Shown: positions 1 to 8,735, numbered from the stretch's first letter. The stretch is 64,000 nt of DNA from JANOMH01 sp031422295 (GCA_031422295.1 JANOQM010000089.1:22138-86137), one strand, 5' to 3'. Program-made: numbers and translations. Notes: a model not told the origin generated them from the letters alone.

Positions 1-1
1 C

Positions 2-64
2 CAAGGCCCATATCGTCACTCCCGTGCGAACGGGCCTCTGGTTCCTGGGCAAACGGAGGTCTGA
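2..64 (+). other. possible 3' end of an upstream gene
   Basis: The frame starting at base 2 is open for 20 codons and stops with TGA directly before the ATG at 65. That tight junction is what an upstream cobalamin-operon gene would look like. Another frame is also open through this stretch, and too little sequence is visible to name a product. A strong ribosome binding site (CGGAGG) for the next gene lies inside this segment. Confidence 0.25.
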
Positions 65-286
65 ATGCGCACTATCCTTATCCTTTGTCTGATTTTAGCG
101 GCGAATGCTGCGTCCGCCCATGTCGGCCATCTGGGCGAATTTGCAGGTCATGACCACTGGGTCGCCGCGGGGGCACTTGGGCTGGCTGGGCTGGTGGCGA
201 TTTACGGCGCGATCAAGGGCAAGCAAGCGCCCGCCAAAGCCGAAGAGCCTGAGGCAAAAGACCCGGATGAAGAGGTTTCGGCATGA
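65..286 (+). CDS. small exported membrane protein, His-containing, heading the cob genes
   Basis: This 73-residue protein has a hydrophobic N-terminal segment ending AANAASA (about residues 1-18), which looks like a cleavable signal. Next comes a short region with four histidines (HVGHLGEFAGHDHW), then a second hydrophobic helix (about 34-50) and an acidic tail. It resembles the small DUF6732-type proteins I recall beside cobalamin genes in Rhodobacterales. The start has a good CGGAGG site. Its stop overlaps the CbiX start by 4 nt, so the two are probably translationally coupled. A metal-handling role is inferred only from the histidines and the neighbouring chelatase. Confidence 0.7.
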   Translation: MRTILILCLILAANAASAHVGHLGEFAGHDHWVAAGALGLAGLVAIYGAIKGKQAPAKAEEPEAKDPDEEVSA

Positions 287-1431
287 CGACGCCCCTCAAA
301 ACCGGCGTAATGATCTGCGGTCATGGCTCGCGCAGCCAATCGGCGGTCGATGAGTTTGCCGTTCTGGCCGAAAAGCTGCCCGGTTTCCTGCCCCCCGACT
401 GGCTGGTCGATTACGGCTATCTGGAATTTGCCAATCCGGTGATCCGTGATGGGCTGGACCGGCTGCGCCTTGCCGGATGTGACCGCATCCTCGCCGTCCC
501 CGGCATGCTGTTCGCTGCAATGCACGCGAAAAACGACATCCCCACCGTGCTGAACACCTATGCCGCCCAACACGGGGTCGAGGTCCGATATGGCCGCGAA
601 CTGGGCGTCGACCCCAAGATGATCGCCGCCGCAGCCGCCCGGATTCAAACCGCCGTGGACAGCGCCAATGCGACGCACGGCCCTGTCCCCCTGCACGATA
701 CCTGCCTTGTCGTCATCGGGCGCGGCGCGTCCGACCCTGACGCCAACGGTAATGTGTCCAAAGTGGCGCGGATGATTCAGGAGGGGATGGGATTTGGCTG
801 GTGCGAGGTCGGCTATTCCGGCGTCACCTTCCCGCTGGTCGAACCCTGCCTGCAACACGTGGCCCGTCTGCCCTATAAACGCGTCATCGTATTCCCGTAT
901 TTCCTGTTCTCGGGCATCCTGATCGACCGGATCTATGGGTTTACCGATCAGGTCGCCGCCGAACACCCCGGCATCCAATTCATCAAAGCCCCCTATCTGG
1001 GCGATCACCCCAAGGTATTGGAAACATTCGCCGAACGGATCACCGAACAGGTCGGCGAAATCCCGCCGCCCAATTGCGCGATGTGCAAATACCGGGTGCA
1101 GGTCTTGGGGTTCGAGGCCGAAGTGGGCGCCGTGCAGGAATCGCATCACCACCATGTCGAAGGGCAAGGGGCATCCGCCCCAGGATCGAACGTCGCCGAC
1201 TGCGCGCTGTGCGACACATTCTGCACTGGGTTATGTCGGCTTCAGGCACAGGGTCAACCGATGGGCCATGTCGCGCACATGGACCACAGTCATGGCGCGT
1301 GGCATGATCATGGCGACGGCAACGCCCATTTCCATCCAGCAGACCACGGCCCAGACACCCACGTCCACTCCGCCTACCCCCATGCGGCCCACCCGCTTGG
1401 CCCACTTTCTGCCTTGAAAACCAAGAAATAA
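283..1431 (+). CDS. cbiX: CbiX-type sirohydrochlorin cobaltochelatase with Cys/His-rich tail
   Basis: CbiX inserts Co2+ into sirohydrochlorin. The first ~260 of 382 residues form two chelatase half-domains: the N-terminal half begins VMICGHGSRS, and the second half has VVIGRGASDPDAN near residue 143 and VFPYFLFSGIL near 203. After the chelatase come CAMC (265-268), a second cysteine set (C307, C310, C314, C318) and about a dozen histidines from 288 to 370. Long CbiX proteins are known to carry a CxxC iron-sulfur site and a His-rich stretch; the extra four-cysteine set here is unusual. ATGA overlap with the gene before it. Fe-S or cobalt binding by the tail is inferred. Confidence 0.88.
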   Translation: MTTPLKTGVMICGHGSRSQSAVDEFAVLAEKLPGFLPPDWLVDYGYLEFANPVIRDGLDRLRLAGCDRILAVPGMLFAAMHAKNDIPTVLNTYAAQHGVEVRYGRELGVDPKMIAAAAARIQTAVDSANATHGPVPLHDTCLVVIGRGASDPDANGNVSKVARMIQEGMGFGWCEVGYSGVTFPLVEPCLQHVARLPYKRVIVFPYFLFSGILIDRIYGFTDQVAAEHPGIQFIKAPYLGDHPKVLETFAERITEQVGEIPPPNCAMCKYRVQVLGFEAEVGAVQESHHHHVEGQGASAPGSNVADCALCDTFCTGLCRLQAQGQPMGHVAHMDHSHGAWHDHGDGNAHFHPADHGPDTHVHSAYPHAAHPLGPLSALKTKK

Positions 1432-1457
1432 CGTCGATTTTCGGAGTTGCCCAAATA

Positions 1458-1470
1458 CCTCCGCCGGAGG
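1458..1470. repeat. small palindromic element after cbiX
   Basis: The sequence CCTCCGCCGGAGG forms a 5-bp stem around a 3-nt loop in the 73-bp gap between cbiX and cobH. Similar short CCTCCG/CGGAGG palindromes after stop codons are common in Rhodobacteraceae, as I recall. It may attenuate transcription weakly; there is no T-run. Confidence 0.4.
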
Positions 1471-1504
1471 CTCCGCACTCTTCATAATCCCAAAGGCCCC
1501 GCCC

Positions 1505-2137
1505 TTGCGCCCCTATGAAAAAGACCCCGCTGCGATCTATGCACAAAGCTTCGCCACGGTGCGGACCGAGGCTAAACTTGACCGTTTTGCGCCGGACATG
1601 CAGCCGTTGATCACCCGGCTGATCCACGCCTGCGGCATGGTCGAAATCGCAGACCGGCTGGCATTCAGCCCTGATGCCAGCGCTGCAGGCGCTGCGGCCC
1701 TGTCGCGCGGTGCCCCAATCCTGTGCGATTGCGAAATGGTCGCCGCCGGGATTATCCGGCGCAACCTGCCCGGCGCAAACCCAGTGATTGTCACACTGAA
1801 TGACCCCGCCGTCCCGGAGTTGGCAAAAGACATCGGCAACACCCGCTCTGCCGCCGCCGTCGAACTGTGGGCCGACAATATTGCCGGGGCCGTCGTCGCC
1901 ATCGGCAATGCGCCGACCGCGCTGTTCCATCTGCTGGAATTGCTCGATGCAGGCTGGCCCAAACCCGCCCTGATCATCGGCCTGCCCGTGGGTTTCGTCG
2001 GTGCTGCGGAATCCAAGGCCGAACTCGCCGCCAACCCGCGCGGCGTGCCGTTCCTTACATTGCGGGGGCGCAAAGGTGGCTCTGCGATGGCCTCTGCCGC
2101 TGTCAACGCGCTGGCCGCAGGACTGAACCATGACTAA
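1505..2137 (+). CDS. cobH: precorrin-8X methylmutase
   Basis: CobH moves the C11 methyl group to C12, converting precorrin-8X to hydrogenobyrinate. The 210-residue product matches the family in length and opens with the typical YEKDPAAIYAQSFATVR region. His41 in LIHACGMVE corresponds to the known catalytic histidine, and the substrate-binding SRGAPILCDCEMV segment and the NAPTALFHL and GLPVGFVGAAESK motifs are present. No ATG is available at the conserved N-terminus, so TTG at 1505 is the likely start; its ribosome site is weak. The end overlaps the next gene by 8 nt. Confidence 0.92.
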   Translation: MRPYEKDPAAIYAQSFATVRTEAKLDRFAPDMQPLITRLIHACGMVEIADRLAFSPDASAAGAAALSRGAPILCDCEMVAAGIIRRNLPGANPVIVTLNDPAVPELAKDIGNTRSAAAVELWADNIAGAVVAIGNAPTALFHLLELLDAGWPKPALIIGLPVGFVGAAESKAELAANPRGVPFLTLRGRKGGSAMASAAVNALAAGLNHD

Positions 2138-2552
2138 CCCCAAAGACATCACATCAATGTTCCGCAAAACCATTGCGTCGCTGGATGCCCGCGACCACTC
2201 CAACGCCCCGCGCTGGCAAGGCTGGTTCCTGTGCCCCTGTTGCACATACCCGACCCTGACCGTGCGCGAAGCCTATGAGGTGTGCCCGCTGTGCCGCTGG
2301 GAAGATGATGGACAAGACGATGCTGATGCCGATGATCTGGCCGAGGACAGCCCGAATGGCCGCAGCCTGACCCAAGCGCGGGCTAATTTCACCGCCCATC
2401 TGGATCAGTTTGACCCCGATAATCGCCCGAAAACATTGCTTAATCCCAACCCGACCCGCCTGCACCTACTGGCCTATGTCGCCCGGGTTCAGGCCGGCGA
2501 AAAGCTGGGGATCGACCCATTTCATACCCTGCTGGCCGCCGCCGATGACTAA
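2130..2552 (+). CDS. CPCC family cysteine-rich protein between cobH and cobL
   Basis: This 140-residue soluble protein has the hallmarks of the cysteine-rich CPCC family: CPCCTYPTL at about 35-43 and CPLCRWEDDGQDD at about 52-64. Together these form a probable four-cysteine zinc knuckle, followed by the conserved PNGRSLTQAR. It overlaps cobH by 8 nt and cobL by 8 nt, so it is embedded in the cobalamin operon and likely translated with it. The family has no established function that I know of. A metal-related or regulatory role in corrin synthesis is inferred only from position. Confidence 0.85.
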   Translation: MTNPKDITSMFRKTIASLDARDHSNAPRWQGWFLCPCCTYPTLTVREAYEVCPLCRWEDDGQDDADADDLAEDSPNGRSLTQARANFTAHLDQFDPDNRPKTLLNPNPTRLHLLAYVARVQAGEKLGIDPFHTLLAAADD

Positions 2553-3747
2553 ACCCTGGCTGCACATCGTCGGTATCGGCGAGGATGGAATTGCTGGTCT
2601 ATCGCCTGCCACCCGCACCATCGTCGAAACTGCCGAGGTGATCCTGGGCGGCGAACGGCATCATTTGTTAGCCGACGCGATCACCGCCGAACGGCTGGCC
2701 TGGCCTAGCCCGTTCAATGCGATGATCGACACGATCAAATCCCTCAAAGGCCGCCGCGCCGTGGTTTTGGTCACCGGCGACCCCTTATGGTTCTCGGTCG
2801 GGGCACGGATCGGGCAGGCCATTCCGACAAATGAAATCATCTACCACCCACAGCTCAGTGCCTTTCAGCTCGCCGCCGCGCGGATGGGCTGGTCGCTGGC
2901 CGATGTGGAAACCCTCACCGTGCATGGCCGCCCCGTGGAACAGATGATCGCCTTCATCCAGCCCGAAACCCGGCTGCTGATCCTGACCACCGGGGCGGAT
3001 ACGCCATCGCAGATTGCCCGGTTCCTGACCGAACGGGGGTTCGGCCAAAGTCAGTTGACCGTGTTGGCCGCCATGGGTGGCAAGGATGAGGCGCGGTTTG
3101 ATGGGCTCGCCGCCAATTGGGTGCATAATGTACCGCCGTTCAACACGCTGGCCGTCGATTGCGTCGCCTCGCCCGATGCGGCCCTGCTGCCCCGCGTCCC
3201 CGGCCTGCCCGACGATTTTTTCCAGTCAGACGGCACGATGACCAAACAAGAGGTTCGCGCTGTCACCGTGGCCAAGCTGATGCCGATGCGCGGGGCGCTG
3301 CTGTGGGATATCGGCACCGGCTGCGGGTCAGTCGCGATTGAATGGATGCGCTCTGCTCGCTATGCCCGCGCGATCGGGATCGAACCGCGTGCTGACCGAC
3401 GGGCGATGGCGGCGGCGAATGCCTTGGCGCTGGGCACCCCGAAACTGGAGATCATCGACGGTTCCGCGCCCGAGGTGTTGGCCGGACTGCCCGCCCCGGA
3501 TGCCATTTTCATCGGTGGCGGGCTGACCCCTGACGTTTTTGCCGCCGCGTGGGCCGCCCTGCGCCCGTTGGGTCGACTTGTCGCCAATGCGGTCACACTG
3601 GAATCCGAGGTCGAACTGATCGCCCTGCACAAATTCCACGGCGGCCAACTGGTCAAAATCGCCGTCAACCGGGCCGAGCCTGTGGGCCGCCTGACCGGCT
3701 GGCGCCCGCTGATGCCGGTAACGCAGTGGAGCCTGATCAAGCGATGA
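2545..3747 (+). CDS. cobL: precorrin-6Y C5,15-methyltransferase (decarboxylating), CbiE-CbiT fusion
   Basis: CobL methylates C5 and C15 and removes the C12 acetate carboxyl, forming precorrin-8X. The 400-residue protein has an N-terminal tetrapyrrole methylase domain (CbiE-like, 1-205) with VTGDPLWFSVG at 76-86. A C-terminal Rossmann methyltransferase (CbiT-like, 225-400) has the SAM motif DIGTGCGSVAIEW at 255-267. ATG 2545 was chosen because it gives the conserved start MTKPWLHIVGIG; a longer reading frame upstream lies inside the CPCC gene. It ends in an ATGA overlap with cobI. Confidence 0.93.
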   Translation: MTKPWLHIVGIGEDGIAGLSPATRTIVETAEVILGGERHHLLADAITAERLAWPSPFNAMIDTIKSLKGRRAVVLVTGDPLWFSVGARIGQAIPTNEIIYHPQLSAFQLAAARMGWSLADVETLTVHGRPVEQMIAFIQPETRLLILTTGADTPSQIARFLTERGFGQSQLTVLAAMGGKDEARFDGLAANWVHNVPPFNTLAVDCVASPDAALLPRVPGLPDDFFQSDGTMTKQEVRAVTVAKLMPMRGALLWDIGTGCGSVAIEWMRSARYARAIGIEPRADRRAMAAANALALGTPKLEIIDGSAPEVLAGLPAPDAIFIGGGLTPDVFAAAWAALRPLGRLVANAVTLESEVELIALHKFHGGQLVKIAVNRAEPVGRLTGWRPLMPVTQWSLIKR

Positions 3748-4457
3748 CCCAACTTCAAACGGGCACCCTGTATGGCGTCGGCGTCGGCCCCGGCGCGCCT
3801 GATCTGATGACCTTGCGGGCGGCCCGGCTGATCGAAACCGCCACGGTGATTGCCTACCCGACCCTTGCCGGGGCGGCCAGTTTTGCGCGGTCGATTGCAG
3901 CAGGGCTGATCCCTTCCGATGCCACGGAAATCGTCATGGACGTGCCAATGACTACCGACCGTGAACCTGCGCAGCGGGCCTATGATCTGGGGGTTAGGCA
4001 GATTGCCGCAGCACTTGACCAAGGACAAAACGTGATCTGCCTATGCGAAGGAGACCCGTTTTTCTATGGCTCCTTCATGTATCTATTCGCCCGCCTGTCT
4101 ACCCGCTACCGCGTTGAAATCGTGCCCGGAATCACCTCTGTCACCGCCTGTGCCGCTGTCGCTGGGCTGCCGCTGGTCGCCCGCAACGAACGGCTAACCG
4201 TCCTGCCCGGCCCGCTGCCGGAGGCGGAATTGCGCGCCCGGATCGAAGGCGCGGAAAGCGTGGTCATTATGAAGGTTGGGCGGCATTTGCCCAAGATCCG
4301 GGGGATCATCGACGCCTTGGGCCTGACTAACCGGGCGGTTTATGTCGAACGCGCCACCCTGCCCGAACAAGTGGTCTGGCCGCTGGCCGATGCACCCGAC
4401 GTGGCCCCATATTTTTCAATGATACTGCTGACCAAAGGAGCCGATCCATGGCTGTAA
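3744..4457 (+). CDS. cobI: precorrin-2 C20-methyltransferase
   Basis: CobI is a SAM-dependent methylase that converts precorrin-2 to precorrin-3A. The 237-residue length and motifs fit: LYGVGVGPGAPDLMTLRA at the N-terminus, CEGDPFFYGSF in the middle, and VEIVPGITSVTACAA (SAM site). The ATG overlaps the cobL stop by 4 nt, and the end overlaps the next gene by 10 nt. Confidence 0.94.
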   Translation: MTQLQTGTLYGVGVGPGAPDLMTLRAARLIETATVIAYPTLAGAASFARSIAAGLIPSDATEIVMDVPMTTDREPAQRAYDLGVRQIAAALDQGQNVICLCEGDPFFYGSFMYLFARLSTRYRVEIVPGITSVTACAAVAGLPLVARNERLTVLPGPLPEAELRARIEGAESVVIMKVGRHLPKIRGIIDALGLTNRAVYVERATLPEQVVWPLADAPDVAPYFSMILLTKGADPWL

Positions 4458-6262
4458 GTCCTGTTGTCATGGCCCTGTCGCGGTCCGGAGAACCCGTAGC
4501 GCACCGGGTTGCCACTGCTTTGGGAGCCCAAGTACATGGACGCCAAGGCCGGGTGGACAAGGCTGATGCGTGGTTTGCCAATGCGCTGGACCATGCCCGC
4601 GGTCTGTTCGCCGCAGGCATCCCGATTGTGGGCGTTTGTGCCAGTGGCATTTTGATCCGCGCCGTGGCGCCGCTGCTGGCGGATAAACGTACCGAACCGC
4701 CGGTGATTTCGATCAGTGATGACGGGGCGGTGGTAATCCCGCTGCTGGGTGGGCACCGGGGTGCTAACCGAATGGCGCGGCAGATTGCCGAGGAGTTGGG
4801 GGCGCTGGCGGCGATCACCACAGCGGGGGATGTGGCGCTGGGCGTGGCACTGGACGTGCCGCCACCGGGCTGGCGGCTGGTCAATCCGAATGATGCCAAG
4901 GACGCAATGACAGGGCTTTTGGCGGGCGGCGGCGTGACGGTTGTGGGCAATGCGCCGTGGCTGGCCGAGTTGCCGCGTGGGCCGGGGTTGACGATCAGTT
5001 GCGGGATGGAACCCGCGCAGAACGGACCCGCGCACCTGCACTTTACACCGCAACGGGTCACACTGGGGGTGGGCTGTGCGCGGGGTTGTCCACCTGCAGA
5101 ACTGGCGGATTTGGTGGCGGTGGTGCTGGCCAAGGCGGGTATTGCGCCGCAGGCGGTCCATTCGGTCAATTCGATTGATCTCAAGGCAGATGAACCTGCC
5201 GTGATCGAACTGGCCCACACGATGGGCGTGCCTTTGCGGCTGTTTACGGCGGCGGAACTGGAGGCCGAAGCGCCCCGTCTGCAAAACCCGTCCAACGTGG
5301 TGTTTGCCGAAGTGGGCTGCCACGGCGTCAGCGAAGGCGCGGCTTTGGCACAGGTTGGTCCGGGCGGTGTGCTGCATGTGGCCAAGCATAAATCGGCCAA
5401 TGCGACCTGTGCTTTAGGCCTGTCGGCAGAGCCGCTGACCATCTTGCGTGGGCGGCCCCGGGGGCGGTTGTCGGTCGTCGGCATCGGCCCGGGGCAGGCA
5501 TCTTGGCGCACACCGGAAGTGTCTCAACTTGTGGCGCAGGCGCAGGAACTGGTCGGATATGGATTGTATATTGATCTTCTGGGACCGCTGGCCGTGGGCA
5601 AGGCCCGGTCTGATTTCCCACTGGGCGGCGAGGAGGACCGCTGCCGGTATGCGCTGGAACAGGCGGGCAAGGGGCTGAATGTCGCCCTTGTGTGTTCCGG
5701 TGATGCCGGGATTTACGCCATGGCCGCACTGGTGTTTGAACTGCTGGACCGGGGGCCGGAGGCGCTGGGTGTCAGCGATGCCGCACGACGGGTCGAGGTG
5801 GTCTGTTCGCCGGGTGTTTCGGCCTTACAGGGGGCTGCGGCGCGGGCGGGCGCACCCTTGGGGCATGATTTCTGTGCCATATCGCTGTCCGACCTACTGA
5901 CACCGCGCGAGGATATCCTAAAGCGGCTCAAGGCTGCTGCCGAGGGGGATTTCGTCATCGCGTTTTACAACCCTGTATCGCAGCGGCGGCGGACGTTGCT
6001 GGCCGAGGCGCGGGATATTCTGTTGCAACACCGCCCCGCCGATACGCCGGTCATGCTGGCGTCATCATTAGGCCGGCCCGAGGAACATGTGCGCTATCGG
6101 CGGTTGGACGCGCTGAATGTGGACGAGGTCGATATGCTGACGGTGGTGCTGGTGGGATCGTCACAATCGCGGTTGGCGATGTTAGGCGAGGGGCCACGGA
6201 TGTATACCCCACGCGGCTATGCCCGAAAAATTGATGGGGATTTAAGCAAGGTGGCGTCATGA
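4448..6262 (+). CDS. cobJ: CbiG-CobJ fusion (cobalt-precorrin-5A hydrolase-like / precorrin-3B C17-methyltransferase)
   Basis: This 604-residue protein joins two corrin enzymes. Residues 1 to ~335 are CbiG-like: an N-terminal domain with GVCASGILIRAVAPLL and LLGGHRGANRMA, and a C-terminal CbiG_C/CobE domain with LGVGCARGCP and FAEVGCHGVSEGAAL. Residues ~342-604 are CobJ, with SVVGIGPGQ, CSGDAGIYAMA, CSPGVSALQGAAA and FYNPVSQRR. CobJ methylates C17 and contracts the ring. CbiG acts in the cobalt-early pathway, while its C-terminal half resembles CobE of the aerobic pathway, so the exact role of the fused part is open. Start ATG follows AAAGGAG. ATGA overlap with cobM. Confidence 0.9.
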   Translation: MAVSPVVMALSRSGEPVAHRVATALGAQVHGRQGRVDKADAWFANALDHARGLFAAGIPIVGVCASGILIRAVAPLLADKRTEPPVISISDDGAVVIPLLGGHRGANRMARQIAEELGALAAITTAGDVALGVALDVPPPGWRLVNPNDAKDAMTGLLAGGGVTVVGNAPWLAELPRGPGLTISCGMEPAQNGPAHLHFTPQRVTLGVGCARGCPPAELADLVAVVLAKAGIAPQAVHSVNSIDLKADEPAVIELAHTMGVPLRLFTAAELEAEAPRLQNPSNVVFAEVGCHGVSEGAALAQVGPGGVLHVAKHKSANATCALGLSAEPLTILRGRPRGRLSVVGIGPGQASWRTPEVSQLVAQAQELVGYGLYIDLLGPLAVGKARSDFPLGGEEDRCRYALEQAGKGLNVALVCSGDAGIYAMAALVFELLDRGPEALGVSDAARRVEVVCSPGVSALQGAAARAGAPLGHDFCAISLSDLLTPREDILKRLKAAAEGDFVIAFYNPVSQRRRTLLAEARDILLQHRPADTPVMLASSLGRPEEHVRYRRLDALNVDEVDMLTVVLVGSSQSRLAMLGEGPRMYTPRGYARKIDGDLSKVAS

Positions 6263-7029
6263 CCGTTTACTTCATCGGCGCAGGGCCGGGCGATCCGGAG
6301 TTGCTGACGCTGAAAGCCGCGCGGCTGATTGCGGCCTGTCCGGTGTGTTTATATGCGGGCTCACTGGTGCCCGAGTCTGTGGTCGCAGGTGCGCCTGCGG
6401 GGGCACGGGTGCTGGATACGGCGCCGATGACACTGGATGATACCCATGCCGAAATTCTGGCCGCCCATGCCAAGGGCCAGGACGTGGCCCGCGTGCATTC
6501 GGGTGATCCGTCGCTGTATGGCGCGATTGCGGAACAAATCCGGCGGCTCAAGGCGGATGGGATCGATTATCAGATCATCCCCGGTGTGCCCGCCTATGTC
6601 GCCGCCGCCGCCGCCCTAGGGCAGGAACTGACCATCCCCGAGGTGGCGCAATCGCTGGTTCTGACGCGCATGTCGATGAAATCGACATCGATGCCGGCGG
6701 GCGAAACGCTGGAAAATTTTGCCCGGTCCGGCACGACGCTGGCTATCCATCTGGGCATCCGGGCGCTGCGCGAGATTGAGCGGCAATTAACCCCGTTTTA
6801 TGGCGCGGATTGCCCGGTGGCCGTGGTGTACCGCGTCGGCTGGCCCGATCAGATCATCCTGCGCGGCACCCTGTCGGATATTCATGCCAAGGTCAGGGAA
6901 TCAAAGATTACCCGCACCGCCCTGATTCTGTTGGGCCCGGCATTGGCCGATCAACATGGCTTTCCAGACAGCGCGCTTTACAACCCTGAGCATCCGCATG
7001 TGTTGCGCCCGCGCGTCAAAACCGGATAA
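6259..7029 (+). CDS. cobM: precorrin-4 C11-methyltransferase
   Basis: CobM methylates C11 of precorrin-4 to give precorrin-5. The 256 residues show the SUMT-family fold: VYFIGAGPGDPELLTLKA at the start, ARVHSGDPSLYGAIAEQ, IIPGVPAYVAAAAALGQEL and the STSMPAGE stretch typical of CobM/CbiF. It is the last gene of this operon in the window. cobG/cobZ, cobF, cobK and the late cobaltochelatase genes are not present here. Confidence 0.94.
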   Translation: MTVYFIGAGPGDPELLTLKAARLIAACPVCLYAGSLVPESVVAGAPAGARVLDTAPMTLDDTHAEILAAHAKGQDVARVHSGDPSLYGAIAEQIRRLKADGIDYQIIPGVPAYVAAAAALGQELTIPEVAQSLVLTRMSMKSTSMPAGETLENFARSGTTLAIHLGIRALREIERQLTPFYGADCPVAVVYRVGWPDQIILRGTLSDIHAKVRESKITRTALILLGPALADQHGFPDSALYNPEHPHVLRPRVKTG

Positions 7030-7130
7030 TCCCGCTATTTCAGCACCTTATGCTGCGTTGCGGCGGAAGTGTTAACTTGATTTTACATGGAGCAGGCACA
7101 TCATCTGAATCGGGTGGCGTGAGGTGTGTA

Positions 7131-7484
7131 ATGTCGAACTATTTACCAGAGGCGGTCCGCAGAGGCCTGGAAGACGCGCGCAAAGCGACCCAACGCCGGT
7201 CAAGCCGGTTATGCGTTCATGACGGTGACGATGTGCATCGGGTTTTGCGGCTGTGGGACAGCGGGTTTACCCTAGATGCCAAGGATGCGCCGCAACTGCG
7301 CGGGTTTGTCGATATTTATGACGGCAGCCGCCATTTGTATCAGTGCCTGATCGTCGCATCCTATGAACAGACCGGCGAGCGGGTGTATGATTTCAAATGG
7401 TCCACGGCCGTCGCGGGAGGCCCGGCGCTGGATTTTGTACGGGCCGACGATGCGCCGGTCGCGTTGATCCCGCGCCTATTGTAA
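7131..7484 (+). CDS. conserved hypothetical protein
   Basis: This 117-residue soluble protein has no domain I can name. It is rich in charged residues, with a basic helix near the N-terminus (EDARKATQRRSSR) and a compact C-terminal half (GFVDIYDGSRHLYQCLIVAS). Similar proteins of this size occur across Rhodobacterales, as I recall. The ATG at 7131 is preferred over an in-frame ATG at 7050 because it gives the conserved start MSNYLPEAVRRGLE. A 101-bp gap separates it from cobM, so it may have its own promoter. It ends 9 nt inside the convergent PLP gene. Confidence 0.6.
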   Translation: MSNYLPEAVRRGLEDARKATQRRSSRLCVHDGDDVHRVLRLWDSGFTLDAKDAPQLRGFVDIYDGSRHLYQCLIVASYEQTGERVYDFKWSTAVAGGPALDFVRADDAPVALIPRLL

Positions 7485-8645
7485 ATCCGCAAAGGCCGCC
7501 TGTATTCGCGACACGGCATTGATCACTTGCGCCCGGGGGGCGGCAAAGTTCATCCGCATGAACCCATCGCCGCCCAAGCCGAACGTCGGTCCATGGTTTA
7601 CTGCCACCCGCGCCTGTTGTTCAATCCGCCTGACAATTTCCGCGTGATCCATCCCGGTGCCGGAAAAATCGACCCACGCCAGATAGGTTGATTCCAGCAC
7701 CATCGAGGCCACGCCCGGAATGGCATTCATCCCGGCATCGAGCACACGGCGGTTGCCGTCGAGGTACAGGCGCAATTCATCGACCCAGGCCGCCCCCTCT
7801 GGCGAATAGGCTGCAGTTGCCATGTGCATGCCGAAACTGCCCGGCGAGGTGCCCATCGCAATGATCCGGGCACCAAACCGCGCCCGCAAATCGGGATCGG
7901 CGATGATGACATTGCCGATATGCGCGCCTGCGATGTTAAAGGTCTTGGTCGTGGCAGTCATCATCACCAGATGTTCGCTGATGCCGTCAATCGTGGCCAT
8001 CGGGACATGGACCTGACCCGGCATGGTCAGGTCATGGTGAATTTCGTCGCTGACCAGCACCAGATCATGACGTTTGGCAAATGCAGCAACGGCGCGAAGT
8101 TCAGCCCGGGTCCAAACCCGGCCGCTGGGATTATGTGGGGAACACAGGATCATCATCGTTTCCCGCCCCGTCATCAGCGCGTCATAAGCGTCGAAATCCA
8201 TTTCATAGCGGCCCGCCACATTGACCAGCGGACATTCCCGCACCTCGCGCCCGGCAGCTTTGATGATGCGGGAAAAGGCGTGGTAGACGGGGGTAAACAA
8301 CACCACGCCATCCCCAGGCGCGGTAAAGGCATCGACACAAAGGCCCACACCATTGCAAAGACCATTGACGCTAAAGATCGTGGCAGGGTCGAGGTCCCAG
8401 CCGTGGCGCTTTGACATCCACCACCCAATTGCGGCGTTGTAAGCGCGGTCATCGCCGAAATAGCCATAGACGCCATGGGCCGTCATTGCCGCCAACGCCC
8501 GTTGCACAACATCAGCGGCCCGAAACTCCATATCCGCGACCCACATCGCAATGCCATCATCGGGCGAGACGCCGCGCACGGCCTGCATATCGTCCCATTT
8601 GTTGCTATGGGTGCCGCGATTGTCGATCAGGTCGTCAAAATTCAT
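7476..8645 (-). CDS. MalY/PatB-type PLP-dependent aminotransferase / C-S lyase
   Basis: This 389-residue fold-type I PLP enzyme has the features of the MalY/PatB group: MWVADMEF near the N-terminus, CSPHNPSGRVW, LVSDEIHHDL, and the PLP lysine in ATTKTFNIAGAHIGN. Members cleave cystathionine or other cysteine conjugates, or act as aminotransferases; the substrate cannot be told from sequence. Start ATG 8645 is preceded by GGAGGCGG; a longer frame upstream is less likely. It is divergent from def across 90 bp. Confidence 0.85.
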   Translation of the reverse strand: MNFDDLIDNRGTHSNKWDDMQAVRGVSPDDGIAMWVADMEFRAADVVQRALAAMTAHGVYGYFGDDRAYNAAIGWWMSKRHGWDLDPATIFSVNGLCNGVGLCVDAFTAPGDGVVLFTPVYHAFSRIIKAAGREVRECPLVNVAGRYEMDFDAYDALMTGRETMMILCSPHNPSGRVWTRAELRAVAAFAKRHDLVLVSDEIHHDLTMPGQVHVPMATIDGISEHLVMMTATTKTFNIAGAHIGNVIIADPDLRARFGARIIAMGTSPGSFGMHMATAAYSPEGAAWVDELRLYLDGNRRVLDAGMNAIPGVASMVLESTYLAWVDFSGTGMDHAEIVRRIEQQARVAVNHGPTFGLGGDGFMRMNFAAPRAQVINAVSRIQAAFADLQ

Positions 8646-8735
8646 GTCCGCCTCCGTTTGTCGGCAAGCTAGCGGGATGACGGACAGGCGCAAGAGCATG
8701 TTGCAGCGCGGCACTTCATCGCCTAAATCGGCTGC

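Noticed and set aside
1..64. Possible tail of a cobalamin riboswitch before the first gene
   Set aside because: No B12-box-like segment is visible, and the stretch reads as open coding sequence ending at the next start.
202..1167. Long open frame on the minus strand opposite cbiX
   Set aside because: It has no recognisable domain and lies opposite a clear CbiX; long antisense frames are expected at this GC content.
4327..5511. 394-codon open frame antisense to cobI and cbiG-cobJ
   Set aside because: Composition is Pro/Ser/Arg-rich shadow sequence, and the plus strand encodes certain cobalamin enzymes.
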